Shown here piece by piece: positions 9,494 through 21,497 of a stretch of DNA of 33,811 bases (the stretch's first letter is position 1; each line of letters begins with the position of its first letter). The stretch comes from an uncultured Pelagibacteraceae bacterium (lineage in GTDB: Bacteria; Pseudomonadota; Alphaproteobacteria; Pelagibacterales; Pelagibacteraceae): NCBI GenBank assembly GCA_902603475.1, contig CACKUZ010000006.1:1-33811 (forward strand), read 5' to 3'. The translations under genes were made by a program, and so were the position numbers. Below the pieces are notes generated by a model, which worked only from the letters and a program-made list of their open reading frames with translations, did no database searches and was not told where the DNA came from.

Positions 9494-9866
9494 AAATCCA
9501 ATATCGCCACATATACAAATTTATAATTGGCACATCTCTTCGTTAGTTTCAATATCACACAGAATAACTGGTATAATAAACTTTTTCACCATAACTTTGA
9601 TAGGTATTTGGATAGCATCTTTATTATTAGGAGAGGAAAATTATGTATTTACTAATTTTTTCTTGTCATCTTTAGTTGGTAAATTTGTTTGTTTGGGAAT
9701 TATTTGGTCTTTTACATTTCAAATGCTCAGTGAAATAAGGCATTTGATCATGGATTTAGGCTACGGATTTGAGCAAAAAACTACAAAAGTAACTGGATTA
9801 ATAGTTCTGATTGGATCATTTCCTCTTACTGTTATAATTTTCCTCATAGGAAGGCACTTAATCTAA
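9483..9866 (+). CDS. sdhC: Succinate dehydrogenase cytochrome b556 subunit
   Basis: SdhC is one of the two membrane anchors of complex II. The 127-residue protein starts with NPISPHIQIY, then SISHRITGI (S25, H26, R27, the quinone-site serine and arginine region), and has three predicted membrane helices at about 30-50, 62-84 and 103-124. H87 in EIRHLIMDLG corresponds to the heme b axial histidine of SdhC (His84 in E. coli) and is present. The start overlaps the asd end by 11 bases and the stop overlaps the sdhD start by one base, so translation is probably coupled. See sdhD for the missing partner ligand. Confidence 0.94.
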   Translation: MENKNPISPHIQIYNWHISSLVSISHRITGIINFFTITLIGIWIASLLLGEENYVFTNFFLSSLVGKFVCLGIIWSFTFQMLSEIRHLIMDLGYGFEQKTTKVTGLIVLIGSFPLTVIIFLIGRHLI

Positions 9867-10189
9867 TGGGATCTGTAACTAAGAAATGGCTTTTTCTAAA
9901 AGTAAGTTCTGCAATTTTACTACCATTAATGCTGTGGTTTTCTATAAATTTGGCTTCTGTTTATGACAAAGGTTATGATGAATTACTTTTATTCATAACA
10001 TCTCAACCATCTAAGTTCTTATTTAGTCTTTTTTTGATTTTTGCATATTTTTTCTCAGCTTTAAGCATTAGTGAGGTTTTTGAAGATTATATCGAGGACG
10101 AAAAAATCAAAAATGCCGCAAATAAATCATTAAATATCTTTGCTATAGTATTTCCATTAATAATAATTATCTTAGTATTTAATATATAG
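9866..10189 (+). CDS. sdhD: Succinate dehydrogenase membrane anchor SdhD lacking the heme-ligand histidine
   Basis: This is the second membrane anchor of complex II, 107 residues, with three hydrophobic segments at about 12-30, 50-72 and 89-106. The family's EDY motif is kept (E73, D74, Y75); the tyrosine corresponds to the quinone-site Tyr83 of E. coli SdhD. Ten residues before E73, where the family has the axial heme b histidine (HAxxG...EDY), this protein has F63. There is no histidine anywhere in the protein. The usual arginine in the first helix (W...QRvTai) is lysine (K12). The frame is uninterrupted and the gene sits between sdhC and sdhA, so identity is secure despite low similarity. 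Confidence 0.9.
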   Translation: MGSVTKKWLFLKVSSAILLPLMLWFSINLASVYDKGYDELLLFITSQPSKFLFSLFLIFAYFFSALSISEVFEDYIEDEKIKNAANKSLNIFAIVFPLIIIILVFNI

Positions 10190-10191
10190 TT

Positions 10192-11967
10192 ATGAGTGCG
10201 TACAAAATTATTGATCATGAATATGATGTAGTTGTTTTAGGTGCAGGTGGATCTGGATTAAGAGCAGCTGTTGGCCTAAGTGAGGCTGGTCTAAAAACGG
10301 CATGTGTATCAAAGGTATTCCCAACAAGAAGTCATACATCTGCAGCCCAAGGTGGTATTTCTGCAGCACTTGGAAATATGGGAGAAGATGACTGGAGATG
10401 GCACATGTATGACACAGTCAAAGGTGCTGATTGGTTAGGTGACCAGGATTCTATCGAATATTTATGTAAAGAAGCACCAGCTGCTGTTCTTGAATTAGAA
10501 AAGTATGGTGTTCCATTTAGTCGAACTGAAGAAGGAAAAATTTATCAAAGACCTTTCGGAGGTATGACAAAAAACTATGGAAATGAAACAGTTCAAAGAA
10601 CATGTGCAGCAGCAGATAGAACTGGACATGCAATACTTCACACATTGTATGGACAAGCTTTAAAACATAATACCGAATTTTTTATTGAATACTTTGCGCT
10701 AGATTTAATAATGAAAGATGGAGCATGCAAAGGTATAATTGCTTGGAACCTCAATGATGGAACAATTCATAGATTTAGATCCCACACAACTATTATAGCA
10801 ACAGGGGGTTATGGAAAAGTGTATTACTCAGCTACTTCAGCTCATACTTGTACTGGAGATGGTAATGCCATGGCTCTGAGAGCTGGATTACCTTTACAAG
10901 ACATGGAATTTGTACAATTTCATCCAACGGGAATATATGGTCATGGAACATTAATTTCCGAAGGTGTAAGAGGTGAAGGTGGTTATCTAGTAAATTCAAA
11001 AGGAGAAAGATTTATGGAGCGTTATGCTCCTAAAGCAAAAGATTTAGCATCTAGAGATGTTGTAAGTAGATCAATTGCAGTAGAAATTAATGAGGGTAGA
11101 GGTATTGGAAAAGAACAAGATCATGTTCATCTTCACATTGATCATTTGGATCCAAAAGTTATAGATGAGAGACTTCCAGGAATATCAGAGGCTTCTAAAT
11201 TATTTGCAAATGTTGATGTAACTAAGGAACCTATACCAGTAGTACCTACAGTGCATTATAATATGGGTGGAATACCAACAAATTATAAAGCAGAAGTTTT
11301 AACATTAAATGGATCTGAAAAAACTGTACCTGGGTTAATGGCTATTGGAGAAGCAGCATGTGTTTCTGTTCATGGCGCAAATAGATTAGGTTCAAACTCA
11401 TTAATAGATTTAGTAGTTTTTGGAAGAGCGGCAGCGAAAAGAGCTGCAGAGTTAGTAAAGCCTGGAATGAAGCACGAAGAAATTGATAAAAATGAAACGG
11501 AAAGGTGTTTAGATAGATTTGACAAATTAAGAAACTCAGAGGGCTCAAATCCAACATCTGAACTGAGACTTTCAATGCAAAAAACGATGCAATCAAAATG
11601 TGCTGTATTTAGAACTGAGAAAACATTAAAGGAGGGCGTTGATGAAATTAGAAAACCTTATGATGGAATGGACTCTCTTTCTGTAAAAGATAAGTCATTA
11701 ATCTTTAATACTGATTTAGTTGAAACACTAGAATTTGATAACTTAATAAGACAAGCAATAACTACAATGGACTCTGCGTATCATAGAAAAGAAAGCAGAG
11801 GAGCTCATGCAAGAGAAGATTTTCCAAAAAGAGATGATGAGAATTATATGCAACACACTCTTTCTTGGTGTAATGGTTCAAAAACTAAAATTAATTATAG
11901 ACCTGTTCATAGATCAACACTTACAAATGATGTACAATATTTTCCTCCACAGGAAAGAGTGTATTAA
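10192..11967 (+). CDS. sdhA: Succinate dehydrogenase flavoprotein subunit
   Basis: SdhA is the catalytic subunit of complex II, oxidising succinate to fumarate on the cytoplasmic face of the membrane. Its 591 residues are standard. Visible features are the FAD-binding [13 protein letters not shown], the SHTSAAQGG motif whose histidine binds FAD covalently, the substrate-site [10 protein letters not shown], the catalytic [13 protein letters not shown] region with its arginine nearby, [10 protein letters not shown], and [11 protein letters not shown]. The C-terminus ends in the normal helical domain ([23 protein letters not shown]). The stop overlaps the sdhB ATG by one base. Confidence 0.98.
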   Translation: MSAYKIIDHEYDVVVLGAGGSGLRAAVGLSEAGLKTACVSKVFPTRSHTSAAQGGISAALGNMGEDDWRWHMYDTVKGADWLGDQDSIEYLCKEAPAAVLELEKYGVPFSRTEEGKIYQRPFGGMTKNYGNETVQRTCAAADRTGHAILHTLYGQALKHNTEFFIEYFALDLIMKDGACKGIIAWNLNDGTIHRFRSHTTIIATGGYGKVYYSATSAHTCTGDGNAMALRAGLPLQDMEFVQFHPTGIYGHGTLISEGVRGEGGYLVNSKGERFMERYAPKAKDLASRDVVSRSIAVEINEGRGIGKEQDHVHLHIDHLDPKVIDERLPGISEASKLFANVDVTKEPIPVVPTVHYNMGGIPTNYKAEVLTLNGSEKTVPGLMAIGEAACVSVHGANRLGSNSLIDLVVFGRAAAKRAAELVKPGMKHEEIDKNETERCLDRFDKLRNSEGSNPTSELRLSMQKTMQSKCAVFRTEKTLKEGVDEIRKPYDGMDSLSVKDKSLIFNTDLVETLEFDNLIRQAITTMDSAYHRKESRGAHAREDFPKRDDENYMQHTLSWCNGSKTKINYRPVHRSTLTNDVQYFPPQERVY

Positions 11968-12737
11968 TGGTTCAATTAAATTTACCTGCAAACTCAAAGG
12001 TAGAAAAAGGTCAATATTATAAAGATAAAACAGGTTCAAAAAATATTAGAAAAATAAATATTTATAGATGGGATCCATCTAAAAATGAAAATCCAAGACT
12101 TGATACTTACGAAGTTGATATGGATAATTGTTCATCTAAAGTCCTTGATGTTTTAAACAAAATAAAAAATGAAATAGATCCTTCTATAGCTTACAGAAGA
12201 TCTTGTGCCCATGGAGTTTGTGGATCTTGTGCGATGAATATGAATGGAAAAAATGGTTTAGCATGCACGAAGTCCCATTCTGAACTGGATGGAGATATTG
12301 ATATTTATCCTTTACCACATCTAAAAGTCTTAAAAGATTTAATCGGTGATTTAAGCACATTATATAAACAATATGAGTCTGTTGAACCTTGGTTAAAAAC
12401 CTCAAAAGTAAATGATAAAGAGAATATCCAATCTAAAGACGACAGAGCAAAATTAGATGGATTATATGAATGTATTATGTGTGCATGTTGTTCAACGTCT
12501 TGCCCAAGTTATTGGTGGAACGGTGAAAAATATTTGGGTCCAGCTGTATTACTCCAGGCTTATAGGTGGATAATTGATAGTAGAGATGAAGATAGAAAAG
12601 AAAGACTTAAAAAAGTAGCTGATGAACTTAAGCTTTATAGATGCCATACTATCTTGAATTGTACAAATGCTTGCCCAAAGGGCTTGAATCCTGCAAAAGC
12701 TATTGCAGAGATAAAGAAAATGCTTGCAACGGCTTAA
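11967..12737 (+). CDS. sdhB: Succinate dehydrogenase iron-sulfur subunit
   Basis: SdhB carries electrons from SdhA to the quinone site through three clusters. The [2Fe-2S] ligands are C80, C85, C88 and C100 ([10 protein letters not shown]...C). The [4Fe-4S] and [3Fe-4S] ligands are in [16 protein letters not shown] (C169, C172, C175, C179) and [17 protein letters not shown] (C226, C232, C236). The 256-residue length is normal. All cluster ligands are present, so complex II should be catalytically intact even if the membrane heme is altered. mmsA follows after a 24-base gap with no clear terminator. Confidence 0.98.
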   Translation: MVQLNLPANSKVEKGQYYKDKTGSKNIRKINIYRWDPSKNENPRLDTYEVDMDNCSSKVLDVLNKIKNEIDPSIAYRRSCAHGVCGSCAMNMNGKNGLACTKSHSELDGDIDIYPLPHLKVLKDLIGDLSTLYKQYESVEPWLKTSKVNDKENIQSKDDRAKLDGLYECIMCACCSTSCPSYWWNGEKYLGPAVLLQAYRWIIDSRDEDRKERLKKVADELKLYRCHTILNCTNACPKGLNPAKAIAEIKKMLATA

Positions 12738-12761
12738 TTACTTAATTAAATAATTTCACTC

Positions 12762-14255
12762 ATGAATATAATCAAACATTTCGTTGGTGGAAAAGTAATA
12801 GATGGTACATCACAAAGAAAAGGACAAGTTTTTAACCCTGCTACTGGAGAGCAAGAATCAGAAGTTATTTTAGCTACTAAATCAGATTTAGATAAAACAG
12901 TTGAAATTGCTAAGAAAGCCTTTGAGACATGGTCACTTAAGCCTGCACTTCAAAGAGCTAGGATAATGTTTAAGTTTAAAGAACTTATAGAAAAAAATTT
13001 TGATGAATTAACAAAGTTAATAGTCTCTGAACATGGAAAAGTTTATGAGGATGCAAAAGGATCATTAATAAGAGGATTGGAAGTTGTCGAATTTGCATGT
13101 GGAATTCCTCATGTGCTTAAAGGTGAATTTTCTGAGAATGTTGGGACAAATGTTGATAGTTATTCCATGCGACAGCCTTTAGGTGTAGCTGCTGGAATAA
13201 CACCTTTTAATTTTCCTGCAATGGTGCCAATGTGGATGTTTCCATTAGCTATAGCATGTGGAAATACTTTTATTCTCAAACCATCAGAAAAAGATCCCTC
13301 ATGTCCGATGAGATTAGCAGAATTACTTCACGAAGCTGGTCTTCCTGCTGGAGTTTTCAATGTTGTTAACGGCGATAAAGAAGTTGTAGATGCTATACTT
13401 TCAAACAATGATATTAAAGCTGTAAGCTTTGTTGGATCAACACCTATAGCTAAATATATATATGAGAATGCTGCCAAAAATGAAAAAAGAGTTCAAGCAT
13501 TAGGAGGAGCCAAAAATCATTTAGTGGTGATGCCCGATTGCGATTTAGAAGGAGCTGTAAATGGTCTAATGGGTGCTGCATATGGATCTGCTGGTGAAAG
13601 ATGTATGGCTCAGTCTGTTGCTGTAGCAGTTGGTGATATTGGTGATGAGTTAGTATCTAGGTTAGTAAAAAAAGCTGAAGCATTAAAAATTGGTCCTGGT
13701 ATGGATAAATCCTCAGAGATGGGTCCTCTTGTTACAAAACAACATTTAGAAAAAGTAAAAGGATATGTAGATTTAGGAGTTAAAGAGGGAGCTAAATTAG
13801 CTCTTGATGGCAGAGGTTTAAAACTTCAAGGGTATGAAAATGGTTTTTATATAGGTGGATGTTTGTTTGATCATGTAACTACTGATATGAGAATTTATAA
13901 AGAAGAGATTTTTGGTCCTGTTCTGTCAGTGGTAAGAGTAAAAACTTATGAAGAAGCAACCAAAATGATAAATGAGCATGAGTATGGAAATGGTGTAAGT
14001 ATTTATACTAGAGATGGTGATGCAGGAAGAACTTTTGCAAGTAAAATTCAAGTTGGAATGGTTGGAATAAATGTTCCAATACCAGTTCCTATGGCATTTC
14101 ATAGTTTTGGTGGATGGAAAAGATCACTGTTCGGAGATAGTGGGATGCATGGCATGGAAGGAATTAAATTTTATACAAAATTGAAAACTATTACCTCTAG
14201 ATGGCCTTCAGGCATAAGGTCAAATCCTGAATTTATTATGCCAACTATGGAATAA
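12762..14255 (+). CDS. mmsA: CoA-acylating methylmalonate-semialdehyde dehydrogenase
   Basis: This is an aldehyde dehydrogenase of the MmsA family (497 residues), which converts methylmalonate semialdehyde to propionyl-CoA, or malonate semialdehyde to acetyl-CoA, with NAD and CoA. Signatures are the GITPFNFPAMVPMWMFP segment typical of the subfamily, SFVGSTPIAKYIY, the catalytic C281 in AGERCMAQS, EEIFGPVLSVV, and the C-terminal FHSFGGWKRSLFGD. Its usual role is in valine, pyrimidine or inositol breakdown. Here it sits between sdhB and mdh, with mdh starting three bases downstream. A role in 3-carbon products of DMSP cleavage (malonate semialdehyde) is possible but only inferred. Confidence 0.9.
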   Translation: MNIIKHFVGGKVIDGTSQRKGQVFNPATGEQESEVILATKSDLDKTVEIAKKAFETWSLKPALQRARIMFKFKELIEKNFDELTKLIVSEHGKVYEDAKGSLIRGLEVVEFACGIPHVLKGEFSENVGTNVDSYSMRQPLGVAAGITPFNFPAMVPMWMFPLAIACGNTFILKPSEKDPSCPMRLAELLHEAGLPAGVFNVVNGDKEVVDAILSNNDIKAVSFVGSTPIAKYIYENAAKNEKRVQALGGAKNHLVVMPDCDLEGAVNGLMGAAYGSAGERCMAQSVAVAVGDIGDELVSRLVKKAEALKIGPGMDKSSEMGPLVTKQHLEKVKGYVDLGVKEGAKLALDGRGLKLQGYENGFYIGGCLFDHVTTDMRIYKEEIFGPVLSVVRVKTYEEATKMINEHEYGNGVSIYTRDGDAGRTFASKIQVGMVGINVPIPVPMAFHSFGGWKRSLFGDSGMHGMEGIKFYTKLKTITSRWPSGIRSNPEFIMPTME

Positions 14256-15224
<969 letters not shown>

Positions 15225-16385
15225 ATGAATATTCACGAGCACCAAGCAAAACAAATTCTAAAAAAGTATGGAGCGAATGTACCTGAGGGAGTATTTGCAT
15301 TTAATGTATCCGATCTTTTGCAAAAAACTAAAGAATTGAAAACTGACAAGTATGTTCTTAAAGCTCAAATTCATGCTGGTGGAAGAGGTAAGGCTGGCGG
15401 AGTAAAAATTGTTGATAATTTAGAAAATTTAGAAAAAGAAGCAAATATTTTGCTTGGCAAAAACCTAATTACTCATCAAACAGGACCCTTAGGTAGAGAA
15501 GTAAAAAGACTATATGTTGAGGAGGTATCTAATATTAGTAAAGAATTTTATCTTTCTTGCCTAGTTGATAGAGCAAGTTCAAAAATTGCATTTATTTCAA
15601 GTGATCAAGGAGGAATGAACATTGAAGAAGTTGCCCAAAATACACCTGAAAAAATTTTAACAACTAAAGTCGATTTTAACCAAGAAATTTCCGAGGTTGA
15701 TTGTAAGAAAATTATTAATGTTTTTGAATTAGACGATAATTCTGGTTCAGAAGCTATAAGCTTAATAAAAGCAATTTATAAATTGTTCATAGAAAATGAT
15801 GCAAATTTAGTAGAAATTAACCCACTTATTTTAACGAAAGAAAATAAAGTAGTTTGTCTTGATGCAAAAATGACATTTGATGAAAATGCATTATTTAAAC
15901 ATCCTGAGATTCAAGAATTAAGAGACTATAATGAGGAAGAAGCCACTGAAATTGAAGCAAGCAAACATGACTTAGCATATATAAAATTAGATGGAAGTAT
16001 AGGATGTATGGTAAACGGTGCAGGATTAGCAATGGCGACAATGGATATCATAAAACTTTATGGAGAAGAGCCTGCAAATTTTTTAGATGTAGGAGGTGGA
16101 GCATCAAAAGAAAAAGTTTCTGCTGCATTCAAAATTATTTTATCAGATAAAAATGTTAAAGGAATATTGATAAATATTTTTGGGGGAATTATGAGATGTG
16201 ATGTACTTGCGCAAGGTGTTGTAGATGCAGCAAAAGAAATTAAAATTAAAGTACCGTTAGTAGTTAGATTAGCAGGAACAAACTTTGAAGAAGGAAAAAA
16301 GATATTACAGAATTCAGGTTTAAAAATTATATCTGCTAATGACTTATCAGATGCTGCAAAAAAAGTTGTAGAGGCAATAAAATAA
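15225..16385 (+). CDS. sucC: Succinate-CoA ligase, beta subunit (ADP-forming)
   Basis: SucC binds nucleotide and, with SucD, converts succinyl-CoA to succinate while making ATP or GTP. The 386-residue protein begins with [12 protein letters not shown] and contains an ATP-grasp domain with [24 protein letters not shown] near residue 200, and the C-terminal CoA-ligase domain with [20 protein letters not shown] and [10 protein letters not shown]. The stop overlaps the sucD ATG by one base, so the two subunits are translationally coupled. Confidence 0.98.
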   Translation: MNIHEHQAKQILKKYGANVPEGVFAFNVSDLLQKTKELKTDKYVLKAQIHAGGRGKAGGVKIVDNLENLEKEANILLGKNLITHQTGPLGREVKRLYVEEVSNISKEFYLSCLVDRASSKIAFISSDQGGMNIEEVAQNTPEKILTTKVDFNQEISEVDCKKIINVFELDDNSGSEAISLIKAIYKLFIENDANLVEINPLILTKENKVVCLDAKMTFDENALFKHPEIQELRDYNEEEATEIEASKHDLAYIKLDGSIGCMVNGAGLAMATMDIIKLYGEEPANFLDVGGGASKEKVSAAFKIILSDKNVKGILINIFGGIMRCDVLAQGVVDAAKEIKIKVPLVVRLAGTNFEEGKKILQNSGLKIISANDLSDAAKKVVEAIK

Positions 16386-17260
16386 TGTCAGTATTAATTA
16401 ATAAAAATACAAAAGTAATTTGCCAAGGTTTCACTGGATCTCATGGTACCTTTCACTCTGAACAATCTATTAAATATGGAACAAACTTGGTCGGGGGAGT
16501 AACACCAAAAAAAGGTGGACAAATTCATTTAGAAAGACCAGTATTTAATACAGTTAAAGAAGCAAAAGATGCCACTGGTGCGGATGCAACAATGATATAT
16601 GTACCCGCAAAGTTTGCTTCATCAGCCATAATTGAAGCCATCGATTCATCTATTGAATTAATTGTTTGTATAAGTGAAGGAATACCAATTCTTGATATGT
16701 TAAAAGTAAAAAAAAAATTACAAGACTCCAACTCCAGATTAATTGGTCCAAACTGTCCAGGAATAATTACACCTAATGAATGTAAAATTGGAATAATGCC
16801 AGGAAATATTCATAAAAAAGGTTCAGTAGGGATTGTATCAAGATCAGGAACACTTACCTATGAGGCAGTTGCTCAAACAACTGAGAACAATCTTGGTCAA
16901 TCAACATGTATAGGAATTGGTGGGGATCCAATTAATGGAACTAATTTCATTGATTGCCTTGATTTATTTTTAAATGACGACCAGACTGAGTCCATTTTAA
17001 TGATTGGAGAAATAGGTGGAACTGCTGAAGAAGAAGCAGCAGAGTTCGTTAAAAATCACAAGATAAAAAAACCAATTGTTGGATTTATAGCTGGTGTAAC
17101 TGCTCCACCAGGGAGAAGAATGGGACATGCTGGTGCTATTATTTCAGGTGGCAAAGGAAATGCTGAAGAAAAGATTAAAATCATGGAAGATTGCGGTATT
17201 ACTGTTGCTAATTCTCCCTCTGATATTGGAAAAACGCTACTAAATAAATTGTCTAATTGA
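16385..17260 (+). CDS. sucD: Succinate-CoA ligase, alpha subunit
   Basis: SucD carries the phosphorylated histidine and the CoA-binding domain. The 291-residue protein shows [14 protein letters not shown] at the CoA site, [19 protein letters not shown], and the active-site histidine H248 in [12 protein letters not shown]. All catalytic elements are present and length is typical. It is followed by a 35-base gap that contains a consensus TATAAT box before sucA. Confidence 0.98.
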   Translation: MSVLINKNTKVICQGFTGSHGTFHSEQSIKYGTNLVGGVTPKKGGQIHLERPVFNTVKEAKDATGADATMIYVPAKFASSAIIEAIDSSIELIVCISEGIPILDMLKVKKKLQDSNSRLIGPNCPGIITPNECKIGIMPGNIHKKGSVGIVSRSGTLTYEAVAQTTENNLGQSTCIGIGGDPINGTNFIDCLDLFLNDDQTESILMIGEIGGTAEEEAAEFVKNHKIKKPIVGFIAGVTAPPGRRMGHAGAIISGGKGNAEEKIKIMEDCGITVANSPSDIGKTLLNKLSN

Positions 17261-17280
17261 TAACATTTTGTTTGTATAAT
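17249..17280 (+). promoter_or_regulatory. Possible promoter upstream of sucA
   Basis: A perfect TATAAT lies at 17275-17280 in the gap between sucD and sucA. The best upstream hexamer, TTGTCT at 17249-17254, is 20 bases away, longer than ideal, so any promoter would depend mainly on the -10 box. The predicted start leaves a leader of only about ten bases before the ATG at 17296. Confidence 0.35.
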
Positions 17281-17295
17281 ATTTAAAGAATTAAT

Positions 17296-20175
17296 ATGTC
17301 AGCTTCCAAAAATCTTGAGTACAAAAAAACTTCATTTTTAAATAAATCAAACAATGCATTTATTGAGCAAATGTATGTGAAATTTATAAATAAAGATCCA
17401 AGCCTACCAAGAGGGTGGAAAGAATATTTTCTTGATATTGGGGAAGATTTAGACTCTGTAATTAAAGAAATAAAAGGACCTTCGTGGAGCCCAAAAAAAG
17501 TAAAAATTAAAGAAAATTCAAATCTAAATAAAGAAGTCTCTACTCTTAACGTTAATCAAGCCGATGCTGTAGCTAGCAATAGTAATTCAATCAGAGCAGT
17601 TTCACTTATTAGATCTTACAGACAAAGAGGTCATCTACTCTCTAAACTAGACCCGTTAGGCATAAGAGAAAGTGAATATTTAGATGAATTACATCCTGAA
17701 AATTATGGCTTTAATAAAGAAGATTACGATAAGCAAATTTACTTAGATGGTGTTTTAAATAAAGAGTATTCAAACATAAAAGAAATTTTATCTATTCTTA
17801 GAAAAACTTATTGTGGTTCAATTGGATATGAATATATGCATATTTCAAATCCAACAGAAAGAAAATGGTTTAGAGATAGAGTAGAAAAAGATGAAAATGC
17901 ATTAAAATTTACTGAAAATGGTAAGGGTGCAATATTAAATAAACTAATTCAAGCTGAGGGATTTGAAAAATTTCTACATACTAAATATGTTGGTTCAAAG
18001 AGATTTGGTTTAGATGGAGGTGAAAGTTTAATTCCAGGTTTAGAACAAATTATAAAAATAGGGGGACAGTCCAATATTAAAGAGGTTAAAATTGGAATGT
18101 CTCACAGAGGAAGACTAAATGTCTTAGCTAACGTTTTACAAAAATCTTATAAGAGAATATTCAATGAATTTGCCGGTGAAATAAATAATACTGATGAAGA
18201 TAGTGCTGGGGATGTGAAATATCATTTGGGAGCTTCATCTGACAGAGAATTTGATGGAAACTCTGTTCATGTGAGTTTAACAGATAATCCTTCACATTTA
18301 GAGGCTGTTAATCCAGTTGTCTTAGGTCAGACTAGAGCAAAACAATTTTTCCATAAAGATATTGAGAGAAATAAAGTGATTCCGATTTTAATACACGGTG
18401 ATGCTGCCTTTGCGGGACAAGGTATTGTTGCCGAATGTTTTGCAATGTCGGGTTTACCTGGACACAATACAGGAGGAACTATTCATATAATAGTTAATAA
18501 TCAAATAGGATTTACTACAAGCCCAAGGTTTGCAAGATCTTCGCCTCACCCATCAGATATCGCGAAAATGGTTGATGCGCCTATCATCCATGTTAACGGA
18601 GATGACCCAGAAGCTGTTGTTTATGGCTCAAGAATTGCAACTGAATTTAGATTAAAGTTTAATAGAGATGTAGTCATAGATTTAGTTTGTTACAGACGAT
18701 TTGGACATAATGAGGGAGATGAGCCATCATTCACTCAACCATTGATGTATAAAAAAATTAGATCACATCAATCAACAGCAAACATATATGGATCTAAGCT
18801 TATTAATGAAAAATTAATATCTAAAGAGAGTTTAAATGATCAAATAAAAAAATTTAAAGACCTATTAGATGATCAATTTAAAACAGCTAAAGATTATAAT
18901 CCTAAAATTGAATGGTTTGAAGGAGCATGGTCTAGCTATAAACCTAAAAAAGGAAAAGATAAAAGAGGCATAACAGGAGCAGATAAAAAAATACTTAAAA
19001 ATATTTCAGATAAAATAAACGTTGTTCCAGCAGAAATAAATATTCACAAAACTATTAACAAAATTTTACAAAGTAGAAAAAAATCTGTTGATGATGGTGT
19101 AAATATTGACTGGTCTACTGCTGAATCTTTAGCATTTGGTTCATTATTAGATGAGGGTTTTCCAGTTCGATTTGTAGGACAGGATTCTGGAAGAGGGACT
19201 TTTAGTCAAAGACATTCAGTTTTGAGAGATCAGATAGATAACTCTAGATATATTCCTTTAAACAACATATCAAAAAATCAAAAAAAATTTGAAATAGTAG
19301 ATAGTTTTTTATCTGAACTTGCAGTTTTAGGATTTGAATATGGATATAGCTTAGTAGAACCAAATACTCTTACTCTTTGGGAAGCTCAATTTGGTGATTT
19401 TGCTAATGGTGCACAAGTTATAATCGATCAATTTATTTCTTCTGGTGAAAGAAAATGGCAAAGAGCTTCAGGTTTAGTTATGTTATTACCCCATGGTTAT
19501 GAAGGTCAAGGACCAGAACATTCTTCTGCAAGACTTGAAAGATTTTTACAATTGTGTGCAAATGATAATCTACAAGTTATGAATTGCACAACTCCAGCAA
19601 ACTATTTTCATGCTTTACGTAGACAAATACACCGTGATTTTAGAAAACCACTTGTAATCATGACGCCTAAATCTTTGTTAAGAAACAAATTTTGTGTATC
19701 AACCATTGATGATTTTAGTAAGCAGACATCGTTCCACCGAATAATGTGGGATCATGCATTAAGCGATCAATCTAAAAATTTTATTAAATTAAAAAAATCT
19801 AGTGAAATAAGAAAAGTTATAATTTGTTCAGGAAAAGTATACTTTGATCTTTTAAATGCTAGAGAAAAGTTAAAAAAAGATGATGTGGTAATGTTTAGAA
19901 TAGAGCAACTTTATCCTTTTCCAGCAAAAAGTTTGATAAAAGAACTTAAACCATATGCTAAAAATGCTAATTTTTATTGGTGTCAGGAAGAACCAAAAAA
20001 TATGGGTGCATGGTTTTCAGTGAGAGATTATATACAATGGACTTTAGATACCATTAAAGCTAAAAATAATAAAGTTTCTTATATTGGAAGAAGTCCTGAT
20101 GCATCACCAGCCACTGGATATGCTAAGAGGCATCAACTTGAGCAACAAGAAATTATAAATGAAGTATTTAATTAA
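17296..20175 (+). CDS. sucA: 2-oxoglutarate dehydrogenase E1 component
   Basis: SucA is the thiamine-diphosphate-dependent E1 subunit that decarboxylates 2-oxoglutarate and passes the succinyl group to SucB. Length is 959 residues, as usual. The N-terminus has the E1o-specific segment [20 protein letters not shown]. The core shows [33 protein letters not shown], the cofactor motif [10 protein letters not shown]...[21 protein letters not shown], and in the C-terminal half [28 protein letters not shown] and [14 protein letters not shown]. The stop overlaps the sucB ATG by one base. Confidence 0.98.
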   Translation: MSASKNLEYKKTSFLNKSNNAFIEQMYVKFINKDPSLPRGWKEYFLDIGEDLDSVIKEIKGPSWSPKKVKIKENSNLNKEVSTLNVNQADAVASNSNSIRAVSLIRSYRQRGHLLSKLDPLGIRESEYLDELHPENYGFNKEDYDKQIYLDGVLNKEYSNIKEILSILRKTYCGSIGYEYMHISNPTERKWFRDRVEKDENALKFTENGKGAILNKLIQAEGFEKFLHTKYVGSKRFGLDGGESLIPGLEQIIKIGGQSNIKEVKIGMSHRGRLNVLANVLQKSYKRIFNEFAGEINNTDEDSAGDVKYHLGASSDREFDGNSVHVSLTDNPSHLEAVNPVVLGQTRAKQFFHKDIERNKVIPILIHGDAAFAGQGIVAECFAMSGLPGHNTGGTIHIIVNNQIGFTTSPRFARSSPHPSDIAKMVDAPIIHVNGDDPEAVVYGSRIATEFRLKFNRDVVIDLVCYRRFGHNEGDEPSFTQPLMYKKIRSHQSTANIYGSKLINEKLISKESLNDQIKKFKDLLDDQFKTAKDYNPKIEWFEGAWSSYKPKKGKDKRGITGADKKILKNISDKINVVPAEINIHKTINKILQSRKKSVDDGVNIDWSTAESLAFGSLLDEGFPVRFVGQDSGRGTFSQRHSVLRDQIDNSRYIPLNNISKNQKKFEIVDSFLSELAVLGFEYGYSLVEPNTLTLWEAQFGDFANGAQVIIDQFISSGERKWQRASGLVMLLPHGYEGQGPEHSSARLERFLQLCANDNLQVMNCTTPANYFHALRRQIHRDFRKPLVIMTPKSLLRNKFCVSTIDDFSKQTSFHRIMWDHALSDQSKNFIKLKKSSEIRKVIICSGKVYFDLLNAREKLKKDDVVMFRIEQLYPFPAKSLIKELKPYAKNANFYWCQEEPKNMGAWFSVRDYIQWTLDTIKAKNNKVSYIGRSPDASPATGYAKRHQLEQQEIINEVFN

Positions 20176-21497
20176 TGAGTGAAAAAATTTTAGTTCCTAC
20201 TTTAGGTGAAAGCATTACAGAAGCAACAGTTTCTAAATGGTTGAAAAGAGAAGGTGAAACAGTTGAGGTGGATGAAGCAATAGTTGAACTGGAAACTGAT
20301 AAAGTAAATTTAGAAGTTCCTTCCCCTATTAGTGGGACATTATCAGAAATTAGTTTTAGAGAAGGAGATACAGTTGAAGTCGGAGCTGTTTTAGGCTCAA
20401 TTTCTGAGGGGAATGTTGATATTGAAAATATACCTGAAAGCAAAAAACAACTGGAGGATAATGAAGAGAAAGAATTTATAGATCATAAAAGCAATGTAAT
20501 TAATTTAGATATAGAAAAAAAGCCTCAAACTAAATTAGAGGAACCATTAGTATTAACTGAGGATAATTCAATGGAGCTATTAGAAGAAGAGCCTTTACTT
20601 TTAACTGAGGAAGTAGAAACAGAGGAAACCCCACAACAACCAATTATTCTTTCTCCCGCTGTAAGAAAAATCGTTACAGAAAAAAATATCAACGTAAATA
20701 ATGTAAAAGGAACAGGTAAAGCAGGAAGAATTTTAAAAGGTGATCTAATTACCATGATGGGAGCCAACCCACAACCCAACCAAAGAAGAATTCAATACGG
20801 TGAAGAAGAAAGAATTAAAATGACACGTTTAAGACAAACGATTGCAAAAAGATTAAAACAAGCTCAAGAAAGTGCAGCAATGTTAACTACTTTTAACGAG
20901 GTTGATATGTCTGGAATTATGGCAATGAGAAAAGACAACCAAGAAGATTTCAAAAGCAGATACGGAATAAAGCTGGGTCTAATGTCATTTTTTGTTAAGG
21001 CTTGTGTTGTAGGACTAAAATTATTTCCAGCAATTAACGCTGAGATTGAAGATCAAGACATAATTTATAAGAATTATTATAATATTAGTTTCGCTGTTGG
21101 AACTGAAAAAGGTTTAGTAGTTCCAGTTCTTAGAAATGCAGATGAGATGTCATTTGCTGAAATAGAAAAAGAAATAAAAAAATTATCTGAAAAAGCAAAC
21201 TCAGGTAGTTTAACAATTGAGGACTTACAAGGAGGTACATTTACAATTAGCAATGGAGGTGTATATGGTTCTATGCTTTCAACACCAATACTAAACCCTC
21301 CTCAATCAGGTGTATTAGGTATGCATAATATTGTTGAAAGACCAACAAATGATAATGGTGAGATAAAAATAAAACCAATAATGTACTTGGCCTTGTCATA
21401 TGATCATAGAATTATTGATGGAAAGGAATCCGTGTCGTTCTTAAAAACTGTTAAAGAAAATTTAGAAGACCCTAGAAGATTATTTTTAAATATCTAA
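20175..21497 (+). CDS. sucB: Dihydrolipoamide succinyltransferase (E2 of 2-oxoglutarate dehydrogenase)
   Basis: SucB forms the core of the complex and transfers succinyl from lipoamide to CoA. Domain order: one lipoyl domain at 1-77 with the modified K43 in ETDKVNLE, a linker at about 78-155, the peripheral-subunit-binding domain at about 160-193 (SPAVRKIV...[13 protein letters not shown]), and the catalytic domain from about 207 with H411 in [10 protein letters not shown]. The linker is strongly acidic and hydrophobic, with two similar EEPLxLTE units (residues 122-129 and 138-145), rather than the common Ala/Pro-rich type. The sucA context and E2o-like ending (DPRRLFLNI) favour succinyl- over acetyltransferase. 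Confidence 0.97.
   Translation: MSEKILVPTLGESITEATVSKWLKREGETVEVDEAIVELETDKVNLEVPSPISGTLSEISFREGDTVEVGAVLGSISEGNVDIENIPESKKQLEDNEEKEFIDHKSNVINLDIEKKPQTKLEEPLVLTEDNSMELLEEEPLLLTEEVETEETPQQPIILSPAVRKIVTEKNINVNNVKGTGKAGRILKGDLITMMGANPQPNQRRIQYGEEERIKMTRLRQTIAKRLKQAQESAAMLTTFNEVDMSGIMAMRKDNQEDFKSRYGIKLGLMSFFVKACVVGLKLFPAINAEIEDQDIIYKNYYNISFAVGTEKGLVVPVLRNADEMSFAEIEKEIKKLSEKANSGSLTIEDLQGGTFTISNGGVYGSMLSTPILNPPQSGVLGMHNIVERPTNDNGEIKIKPIMYLALSYDHRIIDGKESVSFLKTVKENLEDPRRLFLNI

Noticed and set aside
9866..10189. Frameshift as the cause of the missing SdhD histidine
   Set aside because: Both the first-helix pattern and the EDY motif are in the same uninterrupted frame on either side of F63, and the third helix follows normally, so a local frameshift does not explain it.
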